Assembly: GCA_002633025.1 (NCBI GenBank)
Contig: NMRB01001002.1
Location: 1 to 64,000 of the forward strand
Origin: Notospermus geniculatus
Taxonomy: Eukaryota; Nemertea; Pilidiophora; Heteronemertea; Lineidae
DNA: 64,000 bases
Direction: 5' to 3'
The notes beneath the pieces were generated by a model. It did no database searches, was not told the DNA's origin, and saw only the letters and a program-made list of their open reading frames with translations. Made by a program: the position numbers and the translations under genes. Within the stretch, counting starts at the first letter, position 1, and each line of letters starts with the position of its first letter. Below, in pieces: positions 9,601-17,421 of this stretch.

Positions 9601-11232
9601 AGCTAGTTGTGTACATTAGCGTGTACAAACTGGACACTTGAGCAGNCAACCTGCAATGCACTAGTATTGGTGTTTTCCCGTAGCTATCACCGTAGTCGTT
9701 CATCACTGTTTCCCTCAGGTTCAGCAGGCAGGAGGGGAACTGAGGAACACCCACATCAGGCCAACCAGTAAAGTGGTACTGGGTCACAAAGTGAGACTCT
9801 CTCTTCTGAAAACAAGAGAATTCGGTCCATCAGAAAAAAAATGCCACGGCAGATATGACGGTAGTAAACGTAAAGTCGTCTCAGAATTTCGCAAATTTTC
9901 GACCCGAACCCGAGTCTTCCTCAGGTACTTTCTAGGAGAGATCCCAGAAGTGAATGAGCTGGATCCTAATTATGGATTCGCAGTTATAAGAAAAGAAACC
10001 CTGAACAAACTGGAAGGTTTTCTTTATTATAACTACGAATCCATAATGAAGATCCAGCTCATTCACTTCTGGGATCTCTACTAGAAAGTCCCTGATGAAG
10101 ACCCCAGTTGGGGTCGAAAATTTGTGAAATTCGGAGACGACTTTACGTTTGCTATCATTTTGTGTGTCTTTTTTGTTCTCTGTGTTGGATAGCAGACATG
10201 ACGGTAAGTGTCGAGCACCACTATAGACCCTTCCTATTAATCAGTGGCTAGCGTTGAACTAACATTTCCCCTTTGATGTCATTAAAGGAATTCAACTGTG
10301 ACTACAGTATTTGTCTTTGGTCAATTGAACGGGTAGAATTTCCTCATTCTACATCGGCTTTGAACAGCCAGCGTCACATTATAGGAAGGATGTATAAGGC
10401 ATCACAGACATACATGTCCGCCTTGGGGAGGGGGCCCCACGAGGCACCATAACTGAAGCATGCAAGGAAGTATAATACTACTTCCATGACTGAAGTAAGT
10501 AAGGTACCTTTCAGTCGAATGAATAATCATCAAATCTTACCAGTACCACTTCCAAGGTCCTCTTCACATACTCGGCGTACTGCTCTTCTCTCTTCAACAC
10601 CACATGAAAGGGCCCGCATGTGGATTTTCCACCATTTGGCCAATACTGAGTGCATTTTTCCTGAAAAAGAACACATGTGACCCGTTGATAATATCTAGTC
10701 TCAAAGGCCCAATGGTAATTAGTAGAAACACACTCACCGAACTTATGCAATGATATCCAGCTGGAACTAACACCGATCAGCTCCACCAGCCAATAATGGG
10801 GCCGGGGCCTTCCTGTTCAACTCATTTCATCAACCTATACTTTTCACCCCTTCCTCAGTTTAGGGTTTCTTCATTATAACTATTCTCCCACAATTAGGAT
10901 CCAGCTCATTCACTTCTGGGATTTTGACTTGAAAGTGCCTGAGGAAGACCCCGGTTAGAGTCGAAAATCTGCGAATATCGGAGGCGACATTGACGAACTT
11001 ATGCCATGAATTACGAAGTCCAAGCAAAGACGACCCAAGGAACAGAATGTGGTCCTAAGAACAACAAAGTTATTTTTGCAAGCCACTGATCATCCTCTTT
11101 GTTTCTGTTCTCCCCGTGTGAAGGGGATACATACCTTGCCCTCTTCAACCAGATTGGTCAGCATCACAACAGCCGTACAACGTTCTTGCCAGATCATCCT
11201 CCACATATCCGTAACAGTTGTGTTATTAGGCC
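478..11232 (-). CDS. Receptor-type protein tyrosine phosphatase, D1-D2 catalytic region (partial, spliced)
   Basis: This gene removes phosphate from phosphotyrosine in proteins, with the catalytic part in the cytoplasm under the plasma membrane. In transcription order the exons are 11135-11232, 10541-10660, 9651-9805, 9347-9482, 8513-8671, 7455-7545 (or its duplicate 6681-6771), 5803-5876, 4685-4819, 1833-1973 and 478-641. All junctions have AG/GT signals and reading phases that match from exon to exon. D1 shows DMWRMIWQE, QYWPN, the WPD loop GWPDVGVP and the P-loop HCSTGVDRTG (CX5R intact), so D1 should be active. D2 shows YINAVFL, YIVTQMPLPDTVKDFWRLV, IYWPG, TWPDG and ends at VQC, just before the rest of its P-loop. 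The first half of D1, the transmembrane segment and ectodomain, and the last D2 exons lie outside the assembled sequence. Family assignment is firm; the subfamily is not resolved. Confidence 0.93.
642..1832. other. PTP intron; nothing recognised
   Basis: This is intron sequence between two D2 exons. I see no coding exon, inverted repeat or tandem repeat of note. Confidence 0.5.
1833..1973 (-). CDS. PTP exon: D2 YWP segment
   Basis: The exon is 47 codons, phase 0 at both ends, between acceptor GCCTTCAG and donor GTGAGA. It starts HSPIYWPGEGEKMEFGPLMV and ends VIRNFEVSRVTRMK, the usual D2 stretch between the KNRY-side core and the WPD exon. It follows the 4685-4819 exon in frame and is followed in frame by 478-641. 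A transposon (2071-3079) sits in the intron just upstream. Confidence 0.9.
2071..3079 (-). mobile_element. Tc1/mariner-type element with fold-back structure, copy A
   Basis: The termini are CAGGGTGACCC and its inverse, flanked by TA on both sides (2069-2070 and 3080-3081), as expected for Tc1/mariner. Read on the minus strand, the right-hand arm (2851-3079) is an inverted copy of the element's own 3' end, including the end of the transposase gene with a short internal deletion. The element lies in a PTP intron. It is close kin of 20503-21503. Confidence 0.88.
2219..2850 (-). pseudogene. Transposase (DDE_3 type) C-terminal fragment, copy A
   Basis: On the minus strand the fragment shows EAHFLLSGHVNSKNDVFWG, WFEDENE, VTVNTERYL, WFQQDGATPHTS, HSPDLNPPDFYLWG, KEECVRVIENFARR and a stop after HIMERRH. 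The second Asp (QQDGA) and third Asp (PPDF) of the DDD/E triad are present. The residue expected to be the first catalytic Asp, just before EAHF, is lost at the breakpoint, and the whole DNA-binding N-terminus is missing. Small frameshifts occur around 2640. It cannot be active. Confidence 0.85.
3225..3370. repeat. Dispersed repeat, partner at 41399-41553
   Basis: Both copies share GCCAAAAGA.GGCAGCAA, TTCTAGCGGACC, TTGATTGGTGCTC and TAGTGACACCTATTGGT. They are in the same orientation and diverged. No terminal inverted repeat was identified, so the class is unknown. Confidence 0.6.
3539..3786. mobile_element. TTAA-target MITE (family 1)
   Basis: TTAA at 3539-3542 and 3783-3786 flanks inverted termini starting AGGAGTTAGACGCCGAAGTT, followed by GTAAAC. 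The element is 240 bp and non-coding. TTAA duplication with an RRG terminus fits the Kolobok superfamily. It is related to 48916-49267: both carry CTGGTTTGTTTACAAA and a GTTAGACTGGT block. Confidence 0.82.
3951..4104. mobile_element. Hairpin MITE (GGGAGTTTAAGAAATC)
   Basis: The arms pair over about 50 bp: left AGGGAGTTTAAGAAATCAAA against right TTTGATTTCTTAACCTCCCT. It lies in a PTP intron. It shares its terminal GAGTTTAAGAAA with the next hairpin at 4270-4420. Confidence 0.72.
4270..4420. mobile_element. Hairpin MITE, sister of 3951-4104
   Basis: The arms GTGAGTTTAAGAAAC and GTTTCTTAACCTCAC enclose TACGTTAACGCTAACG paired with its inverse. A third, one-sided trace (CGATTTCTTAAACTCTCGA) is at 4580-4605. 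Confidence 0.7.
4437..4516 (+). repeat. Degenerate telomere-like G-rich tract
   Basis: The tract contains many TTAGGG-like units, for example GGGGTTAGGGTTAGGGG, mixed with variants such as GGGTCA and GGGTTGA. It has enough G runs to form a G-quadruplex. It is too short and degenerate to be a telomere. Confidence 0.6.
4685..4819 (-). CDS. PTP exon: D2 core (YIVTQMPLP)
   Basis: The exon is 45 codons, phase 0, with acceptor GCTACAG and donor GTAGGC. Motifs are GKNDYIVTQMPLPDTVKDFW, then RLVDDECVSTVVMMN and VNEDDK. This is the standard D2 signature 'YIVTQ.PL..TV.DFWR'. It fixes the strand and order of the gene in this part of the window. Confidence 0.93.
4978..5118. repeat. Short repeats of CTGATAATGTAAT
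   Basis: TGATAATGTAAT and its inverse ATTACATTATCA recur at least five times in direct and inverted orientation. It looks like a decayed hairpin element. It is AT-rich, with no coding. Confidence 0.5.
5496..5611. mobile_element. Hairpin MITE (CCAGGACCCATGTTC)
   Basis: The left arm CCAGGACCCATGTTCTCGAA pairs with right TTTCGGGAACATGGGCCCTGG, extending through GGTTAACGATGTCGTTA to about 40 bp per arm. It lies in a PTP intron. Confidence 0.7.
5803..5876 (-). CDS. PTP exon: start of D2 (YINAVFL)
   Basis: The exon is 74 nt (2 nt plus 24 codons), with acceptor TTTTCAG and donor GTATGT. It reads DSSRPILSLAEDGWDEYINA, ending VFLT. The two leading bases complete an alanine codon with the last base of the E6 exon, giving IVPADSSRP, which is the expected 'I.P.D..R..L' start of a PTP domain. 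This join shows that the E6 donor CCAG/GTATGG is the one used. Confidence 0.9.
5952..6074. mobile_element. Hairpin MITE (CGACCGCACAGAAAGT)
   Basis: CGACCGCACAGAAAGT pairs imperfectly with ACTTTCTCTGCGGTCG, and inner segments CTATCGGC/GCCGATAG also pair. It is non-coding, in the intron just upstream of the 5803-5876 PTP exon. Confidence 0.6.
6213..6509. mobile_element. TTAA-target MITE (family 2)
   Basis: TTAA at 6209-6212 and 6510-6513 flanks the inverted termini AGGTGCTCTAGTTCGAATTG and CAATTCGAACTGGAGCACCT. The right end and its flank recur at 7015-7109 as part of the duplicated block. Confidence 0.82.
6455..6930. repeat. Duplicated block, copy 1 (probable allele)
   Basis: This block, including PTP exon E6, recurs at 7015-7822. 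Identity is near-complete with scattered substitutions. Copy 1 has about 40 bp (CCTACAACCCATGAATAAAA and onward) that copy 2 lacks; copy 2 has two hairpin insertions that copy 1 lacks. Confidence 0.85.
6681..6771 (-). CDS. PTP exon E6, copy 1 (D1-D2 linker)
   Basis: The exon is 91 nt with acceptor TTTCAAG and donor GTATGG. It encodes YLNAVTNEVTPGESATTKFA and then DRNRDPSIVP, the linker that leads into D2. It is identical at every base to the exon at 7455-7545. At 91 nt, using both copies in one transcript would break the frame, so only one can be used. The block around it is also duplicated, so this is probably the other allele rather than a second exon. Confidence 0.8.
7113..7360. mobile_element. 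TTAA-target MITE (family 3), polymorphic
   Basis: TTAA at 7109-7112 and 7361-7364 flanks AGATAATGTATCACG and CGTGATATATTATCT. The matching point in copy 1 (near 6590) holds one TTAA in the sequence GTTTAACTCGG, a clean empty site. A longer member is at 54340-54775. Confidence 0.88.
7455..7545 (-). CDS. PTP exon E6, copy 2 (D1-D2 linker)
   Basis: This exon is identical to 6681-6771 and has the same splice signals. It lies to the right of the single-N join at 7014. It follows the 8513-8671 exon in phase 0 (KKQYQ/YLNAV) and leaves one base for the 5803-5876 exon. The flanking intron differs from copy 1 by scattered substitutions and two hairpin insertions. Confidence 0.8.
7632..7747. mobile_element. 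Hairpin insertion, polymorphic
   Basis: The arms GAGCTTCTGCAAGCGC and GCGCTTGCAGAAGCTC continue through CGGTTAGGC and GTTTATCTATTGT to about 50 bp each. It is missing from the parallel position in copy 1 (TTGATAACAGCAACG, near 6850). Confidence 0.82.
8513..8671 (-). CDS. PTP exon: end of D1 and linker
   Basis: The exon is 53 codons, phase 0, with acceptor TTTTCAG and donor GTAAGA. It reads TEYEYVHEALAEYFQIGITR and continues to SQCLLKKQYQ. 'Q.EYEYVH.AL.EYF' is the last helix of a PTP domain; the rest is the D1-D2 linker. Confidence 0.92.
8965..9261. mobile_element. TTAA-target MITE (family 4)
   Basis: TTAA at 8961-8964 and 9262-9265 flanks AGGAGCACAGTATTCGATCT and AATACCGTGCTCCT. Inner landmarks GAGCCACCTAGCGGCAG and GGCGCCGGCTGTCGA are shared with 41873-42061. 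Confidence 0.82.
9347..9482 (-). CDS. PTP exon: D1 catalytic P-loop
   Basis: The exon is 136 nt with acceptor GTTTTAG and donor GTAGGT. Its first base completes the serine of the P-loop; it then reads TGVDRTGTFIALDYLIRQGR and ends KLREQRPDMVQNL. Joined to the 9651 exon it gives HCSTGVDRTG, so the nucleophilic Cys and the phosphate-binding Arg are both kept. Ser and Thr in the two positions after Cys, and Asp before Arg, are mild departures from the usual SAGVGRT. Confidence 0.95.
9651..9805 (-). CDS. PTP exon: D1 WPD loop
   Basis: The exon is 155 nt with acceptor TTTTCAG and donor GTTGNC. It reads KRESHFVTQYHFTGWPDVGV and ends YGKTPILVHC plus two bases of the next codon. The WPD aspartate (general acid) is present. 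An undetermined base at 9646 lies in the donor region, so the donor reading is GT plus one uncertain base. Confidence 0.93.
9864..10153. repeat. Large inverted repeat, about 140-bp arms
   Basis: The arms run from AAACGTAAAGTCGTCTC to a centre near 10000 and back. Both carry GAGATCCCAGAAGTGAATGA and a CTGAGGAAGAC-like block. A related single arm is at 10862-11000. The tract resembles the terminal structured parts of retroelements, but I cannot name the class. It lies in a PTP intron. Confidence 0.65.
10541..10660 (-). CDS. PTP exon: D1 KCxQYWP segment
   Basis: The exon is 40 codons, phase 0, with acceptor CTTTTTCAG and donor GTAAGA. It reads EKCTQYWPNGGKSTCGPFHV and ends EEQYAEYVKRTLEVVL. 'K C . 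Q YWP' directly follows the '..VMLTN.VE.G' of the previous exon in all PTP domains. An alternative donor 6 nt upstream (GTACTG) would drop two residues without changing the frame. Confidence 0.92.
10862..11000. repeat. Single arm related to 9864-10153
   Basis: It shares GATCCAGCTCATTCACTTCT, then TGAGGAAGACCCCGGTT and GTCGAAAATCTGCGAA with the inverted repeat 700 bp away. Confidence 0.6.
11135..11232 (-). CDS. PTP exon: D1 WR.IW..R segment (most 5' exon found)
   Basis: The exon is 98 nt with acceptor CATATAG and donor GTATGT. Its two leading bases finish the glycine of 'QGP'; it then reads PNNTTVTDMWRMIWQERCTA and ends VVMLTNLVEEGK. I searched the minus strand up to 15 kb for the preceding exon (NR..NI.PYD..RV.L and YINA) and did not find it. 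It is probably in sequence lost at the join near 13645 or beyond. Confidence 0.93.
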
Positions 11233-11353
11233 CTATATGAAGAAAAGAGTACATCACTCATTCATTGTTTCGTAGCTAGGATGTTTCAAATTTCTGATAA
11301 TCCATGACAGTCCGGGAAATGCCATTAAAAGAAACGTTTCCGAGTTCGAACCT

Positions 11354-11689
11354 AGTAATATTGAAATGATCCCAGGGGTACCGCAGAACAATGGAGTTGC
11401 TATGCTGTTGCTAGGGATTACATAATTGGGTAATGACTGGTACCATGGCGTAGCTTATCATCCCCATTATCATCCTACAAGGTTTAGTTGAATTCTAATC
11501 AGTAATATTGAAATGATCCCAGGGGTACCGCAGAACAATGGCGTTGCTATGCTGTTGCTAGGGATTACATAACAGAGTGATGGGTGGTAGCAGAAGGCGC
11601 CATAGCCCCACCACTATCATCATACCAAGTTTGGTTGAAATCTGTCCAGTAACAGTAAAATGATCCCAGCCATACCGCAGAACATCTTA
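11354..11689 (+). repeat. 147-bp tandem repeat, 2.3 units
   Basis: Units start AGTAATATTGAAATGATCCC at 11354 and 11501, with a partial diverged unit at 11648. Each full unit includes GTACCGCAGAACAATGG and TGCTATGCTGTTGCTAGGGA. It is non-coding and upstream of the last PTP exon found. Confidence 0.8.
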
Positions 11690-12164
11690 TTTCCTCGGCC
11701 CCTTGAAATTATTCCGGTCAAGCCCTGGTTCCAGGCTCCCACAGTCATGATAAAAATGTGGCATACAAATGCAGATAACAGTACAACATGCTTCAGTCAC
11801 GCCGCTCCTTTTGATATTCTTGGCAACTAACCGAGACATCGAAAATATCAAAGAAGTCGTCTTCTTTCTTCTGTGAGAGAGCATTTCCTTCAATAGGCAG
11901 TCGCAACATGTTCATGCAAGTCGAAGCCGTCACGTAAAATGGCACCGGATTTTCCACAAAAATTATAACTGGGTTTGGGACAAATCCGAAATGAGGTATG
12001 CTCTCGCATCCCGTCACGAAACGCAGAACATGTGGGAGTGTTATCTTCCGAGTCGAATCACGCTCTCCACCTAGAGTTACCATGTATCGATTGCCATCTA
12101 AAAGAGAAGAAATTAAGATCGTTTACCAATTTCATCAGGATGAACAGTCACATCTTTAACCTTC

Positions 12165-12371
12165 ATATGTGACCCGGCACCGCAAAATGAATGTGCACAG
12201 AAGAAGACCCAACATGTCCAAGGTGACACCAACGGTTGGTTTATTTCAGGATTGTCTGCCCATTGTGAAATTTGACTTCGTCAATTTCGGTAGTTGTTGT
12301 CTGTGGTGTCACCTTCGGTCTTCTTCTGTGCGACTTCCGACTCATTTTGTTGTGCCTGCCAGGTCACATAT
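12165..12371. mobile_element. Hairpin MITE (ATATGTGACCYGGCA)
   Basis: Left ATATGTGACCCGGCAC faces right TGCCAGGTCACATAT, and inner blocks GCACAGAAGAAGACC and GGTCTTCTTCTGTGC pair. Confidence 0.68.
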
Positions 12372-12814
12372 AACCTCTTATAGGTTTAGAAATGAAATGG
12401 TCTATGGAACATGTGCTCACCTGGTGAATAACAAATGACAAATGTTAAATCGCAATGTTCCAGGGCAAGCTGAGTTCCAGGGTAATATGATTATGGTAAA
12501 AATTTCAAGGTCAAAACATTCTCACTTGGGTAATTTACGGTATGTGCCAAAGTCCAGCTGTATACATAGGGGGTACACAAGATACATGAGCAAACCAAGT
12601 TGGAAGATACTGGGTCAAACAACCACGAAACGTGCCAACCAAATGGCAAATTTTTTACCTTTCACCTCAACAATTGCCTTGAAAATTAGGTCAAATCAAA
12701 AACCCGTTACATATGTCATGCATCATCATTAAATGCATCGATGATGAAAATTTTGAGACGATCCAGGAATTCCTGGTATGGACTTCCGAGTTTTCATTTT
12801 GGACATGACACTTT

Positions 12815-12965
12815 GGGCCGTATGCACCAAACGAATATTATCTTGAACTCAGGTTGAGCCACAAATTTTCCATTGTCACATCATGCATGCCCTCGCAAAC
12901 CTGAACAATTGAAAAGTTGTGGCTCAACCTGAGTTCAAGATAATATTCGTTTGGTGCATACGGCC
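12815..12965. mobile_element. Near-perfect hairpin MITE (GGGCCGTATGCACC)
   Basis: Arms of about 50 bp are exact inverses: GGGCCGTATGCACCAAACGA continuing through ATATTATCTTGAACTCAGG and GTTGAGCCACAA. The loop is about 50 bp. The exact pairing suggests a young copy. Confidence 0.85.
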
Positions 12966-14010
12966 CTTTGTGTCCATGGACCAGGTTTCAGTTATTACAA
13001 TCTATACAATAAAAGGGAAAGTGTGAATCTGTGTTAGCAGATTCCTCAAAATGTGTGCGAGTTACACGAAACGTCTTGGCTGTAAACGGTACTCCGTAGT
13101 TCACTGAGTAAAATGATATATTTGTCGTCAGAGAAAAAGCATCCCAAGGTTGATTTTACGGCGATTTTCCTTCGCGAGTTCGTCACTGTTTCGAGTGCTG
13201 GGAATCCCCGTTCGTGACGTCACGGGATACCAGTTCCCATGGTAACGCCAATCAGCGTCGGCCGTATCAGCTTCCTCATACGTCACGAATCGGCCCGTCG
13301 TCGACGCGTATGACGTCAGTCATTCAGGTTGCAGTACACAGCTAGCTTTGTATCGGTCCGCATGTATACGATAGTGCGTATAAAAAAGTCGATTTCTTTT
13401 GATTGAGATGTGGCAGGTGTGTAGGCGCAACTGTTATGAGTTTGTCGTCGGTTGCTTGATTTTTGAATAGTAGAAGCAATACTGAATCTGTCAGTATTTG
13501 AATATTGTCACATCTGTGGATGTGGACAATGTATGACCGTCAGTAAATGGGCGTGTCGTCTAGGCCAGTTCCAGGAGGTGGCTCCCCTGGTGGCAGTTGC
13601 AAAAAGCGTGAGGAATACATTTATGTGGATAGCAGTGAAACGAGNATTGCCTAAAAAAATCACTCTTTTCTAAATCTTCGATCATTTGGGTCCCAAAATT
13701 TTTGGATTGCCAATATCCAGAAGTAATCCTCTTTCCACTGGCCAAAAAGAATAAAATTATTGGCACGCTAAATCTGATTTCTGCTTACATCTTTAGGAGA
13801 TGGTCGAAAACTGGACCGGGTGTCCCGTTAATTCTGGGCCATGTACTATAGTTTAAGAAATATTTTCACCCAAACATAGCTTTCATCACCCACGTGTACA
13901 GCTCTGGTCTGTTGACAGATCTCCAAGGCAACCTACTGATCCTGCCTTTACTCGGAGCTGGATACCTGTCATCCTTCAAGTTTGTCTCCTCCATTAATGA
14001 TATATAACAC
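12966..14010. other. No gene recognised; assembly join at 13645
   Basis: A single N at 13645 marks a join. A minus-strand stretch at 13930-13985 (TNLKDDRYPAPSKGRIS between AG and GT) could be a juxtamembrane PTP exon, but it lacks a decisive motif. Confidence 0.3.
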
Positions 14011-15085
14011 TACCCAGGTAGCACAAAGGCATTGGGCCAGGCTCGACCCAAGCCTGGCACAAACGTCATGCCTGGACTGGGCCAAGGTTGGCATGCCAAG
14101 CCAATGCCCGGGCTTGCCAGCCCAGAGCCAGGTGGTGCCAGGCCTGGCCCAGCCTTGCTAATATCAGACTTGCCATGGCTGGGCCAAGGATGGCAAAGAA
14201 CTGGCATGAACCTGGTATCCACTGCAGAACTATGGCTGGCCCAATATTGGTAAAGAACTGGATATTAGACATGTTTTTGCAAGGTCTGAACAGAGCAAGA
14301 TGGGTTTATGCTTTGCTACTTTTCAACCACTGAGTGGTTGAAGAGGAGCCAGGAGTGGGTGTCTCCTGTCGATCAAAAAAACCCTGATCAGGGGACTCTG
14401 TTAGGCCGAGTAAGCCGTAACTTTCAAGTTACCATGAATAGTATGTAGGGGTCAGGGATTTCATTCAAATAAAAATTGTTCATATGTGTGGTGTAATGAT
14501 CGAGGCATCATTTCCAAAAACTTGACACCCAACAAAAATACTGAGCGAGGTTTATTGTACAAAAAATATGTTGTTACCATGTTGGTATAGAAGGAGGCAA
14601 CATTCCTATAGTTTTCATTCGCCATATTTTTTATTCTACAATTTGTTATTAAGATTAGTATTTGAAGTACGTTGACATCTTTTTCACGTGATTTTGACAT
14701 CTTTTGTGGAAATACTTTCTGATGTTTTAGCAGATTGACATTGACCTTCTGGATTGTTATACATTTAATTTCACTATCGTCTTAAAAATGAACCGTTTTT
14801 TAAGGATTTGAGACTGGTTAAGAGAAGTCGCCAATTCCAGGTTTTAGGGTCCTTAACTTCATTGACAATGTTGGGCCAGTCCTGGTCCAGGTCTGGCAAG
14901 TCCTGTCTTCAGCTGTGTCAGCGGAGCAAGCCTTGGGCCAGCCTTGGCCTTGCCTTGGCAATCTCATTCAGAATATCTCAGTCGAGCCAGGCATGGGCCA
15001 GCCCTGGCCATGCCCAGGCATACCTGGTGCCAGGTCTTGCCGGGGTATGCCAACCTTGGGCCAAGGCACCTGTGCTAGCTGGGTA
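14011..15085. mobile_element. 1.07-kb inverted-repeat element full of TGGGCCA motifs
   Basis: The ends are TACCCAGGTAGCACAAAGGC and, inverted, TACCCAGCTAGCACAGGTGC. The left 250 bp and right 220 bp are packed with CTGGGCCA/TGGCCCAG and TTGGCATGCC variants in both orientations; the centre is AT-rich. It is non-coding. The subterminal motif clusters resemble transposase-binding arrays of non-autonomous DNA elements. Confidence 0.7.
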
Positions 15086-16794
15086 AGGAGTTCATCTCGA
15101 AGAATATTAATTTTTGTCTGTGTGAATGTTGGTGTGACGCAGCAAGTGTTCACCAAAAGGCCCATTGAGACGATCCGGGCTAACTGTGTACTGCTACCCA
15201 TGTGCCTGTCCAGCCAGCCCAGTTAGGGCGGATACACTACCGAAACACTGCCATGATTGAATGAATAATATTAAATTTACAACTGATCACAATCTAGAAG
15301 CCATCCCGCGACATGCCCATGTCTTTTCGAACAGCAGTCCCTGGAAACGTGTAATGTAGGCCTACAGCGTACTCAGTGGTAGTCATGGCCAACAGAGTCG
15401 AAAAACATCCAACGACGTTCGACGTCGTGACGTCATGTCGCTGACGTGATGAAGGCATTTCGCTCATGCCGCAACACCACGCAAGACGTGGTGTGATTGG
15501 TTCAAAATTGCCAAAATTCGCCGTACGATTTGATCATGTTGGACTACGGTGTAGGCCTAGATGATTCTTCCTGGCTGTTAGGCCCAAAGGGCTCTGGCGA
15601 GAAGATCTCAAGACTAAAGGTATCGAATCCCCAAAACAAAGATGGTTTACTAACAGCACTTTGGGGATCTACATCTTTAGCCGGTAGGCCTACGCACGGC
15701 CCTCATTAACATAAAAATCTCATGACGAACTCTGGCCGGATTTGGGTCACGTGACCGCTGATCGCGCAACTTTTTCGGCGAGGATGGCGGGCCCGATAAA
15801 AACATAAAAATAATAAAGATAGCGCAATTAAACGTCCGATCGATTAAGCTAGTATCAAATTTACATGTTTATTAACAAATTCAGCCAGTTGTTTCAATAT
15901 GATCGTTCTGAATAATTCATTATTTTTCGAGTTGAAGATAGAATTTTCTTGGAGATGACAACCCATTTTTCGTAAACACCACAGTAAACATGATAATAAT
16001 TCCAAAGAACCATGAGTGAGATGGGATTTTTTTGCTTAAACATGTAGATTGATATCTTTTTAATCATCATTCCAAATTTCAGCTCAATCGGTCATTGGGT
16101 TTAGGTAGTCCGCTTTTTTCCTGAGGCTTGTCGAAGTTTTGCGCTGATTTCCGCATTTGCCGATAGAGGTCACCACCCAAAAAGTCCACAAAAGCGAAGC
16201 TGCCCGAATGTCAACAATCCTAAACTTCCTTCTATTTTCAATTCTGTTTTATAATTTCGTGATATTATGTCGACTGTGGCTTCATGTGATCCTAAGATGG
16301 GGGGTAGAGATCTCCACACAGTGATTTAATGCGGATGTGAAGGTGATTTCAGCGTTCTTACGTGTGCCCTCTCCGCTCTGCCAACTTCGCGACACATGCA
16401 AATGCATACGGGATGTACTTGAATGTACATACTATGTAGGCCTACTATACATGACATGCATGAATACATGGAATCATGGAATAGCATGATCAGCTAGCCT
16501 AGGGATGATGATAGGCCGGGATTGATGTTTATGGAGCTAGGCCTGACTGTGCTAATTGATCATGTTGATTATTCATTAATCAGCTGGGCCTAACTTGGCC
16601 TAGGGCAGGCTACAGATACCGCGGTAGCCTGTCATGCCTGTACTGTAGCGAGTGTAGGCCTACCGGGCTGCCAAAATGCAGCCTTTTTTTCGGCCTTTTG
16701 TTTTTTGTCTTTTTTGCTTTTTTGACATGTTTGAGGATAGCCTAGGCCTCGCCTACCATGCCGTGGCATTTTTGTTGTTTGGATGTTGGTTGGC

Positions 16795-16833
16795 CCTTGG
16801 AGGAATTATACTGACAGTATAATTCCTCCAAGG
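16795..16833. repeat. Perfect short hairpin
   Basis: CCTTGGAGGAATTATACTG and its exact inverse are separated by two bases. It stands alone, inside the 15691-19102 segment. Confidence 0.8.
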
Positions 16834-17257
16834 TTGGCCTAGGCCTTTCTTTGGTTGATCAAGTCAAGGACTAATATTAATGAGGCTGCTTGACTTTCTT
16901 GAGCAGCTTTTGTGGTGCTCATCATTCCATGTGTCCCAGTGGTAGGCCTACCATGAGTCGGTGATGATGCACGGATAATTATGTAGGTAGGCCTACATTA
17001 ACACTAAGCTAACCACTGAGACGGAGTCTTTTTTATTATTATTTCAGGCTGACGGATGATTTGCTGTGCTGTGGAAAACCAACTCGTTGATTTTGGAGTG
17101 TTTCATTTGCAACAAAACAAGCATCACAGTGGTGTTGCCCTTGATAGGACTTGCTCAACAAACACCTGAAAAAGTTGAGGCAGAGAAGGAAGGTGCAGGT
17201 GTTCAATCCAAAAATGTAGGTTTCACATACTGGAACATGTAATTGTGTACCGCTATT

Positions 17258-17421
17258 CAGGGATTGCGCTAGCATTAGCCACGACCCCAAATGGGCAGAA
17301 ATCTTTGAAAACGACCAGGAAAATGATGAAAATTCACATCAGTGGCTAAAGGAATTCAGAGTGATCCAATGCCATTTCCATTACTGTGGCTAAAGAAAAT
17401 TTCAGCCTAGCGCAATCCCTG
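17258..17421. mobile_element. Hairpin MITE (CAGGGATTGCGCTAG)
   Basis: Left CAGGGATTGCGCTAGCATT and GTGGC pair with right GTGGCTAAAG and CCTAGCGCAATCCCTG. It is 164 bp and non-coding. Confidence 0.68.

Noticed and set aside
11793-12083. Minus-strand 96-residue frame as a further 5' PTP exon
   Set aside because: It lacks the expected YINA, NRY and QGP motifs and has no acceptor in phase with the 11135-11232 exon.
14032-15226. Overlapping Gly/Pro/Ala-rich open frames on both strands
   Set aside because: They come from the TGGGCCA-rich repeat and are open in several frames at once, as expected for a GC-rich repeat.
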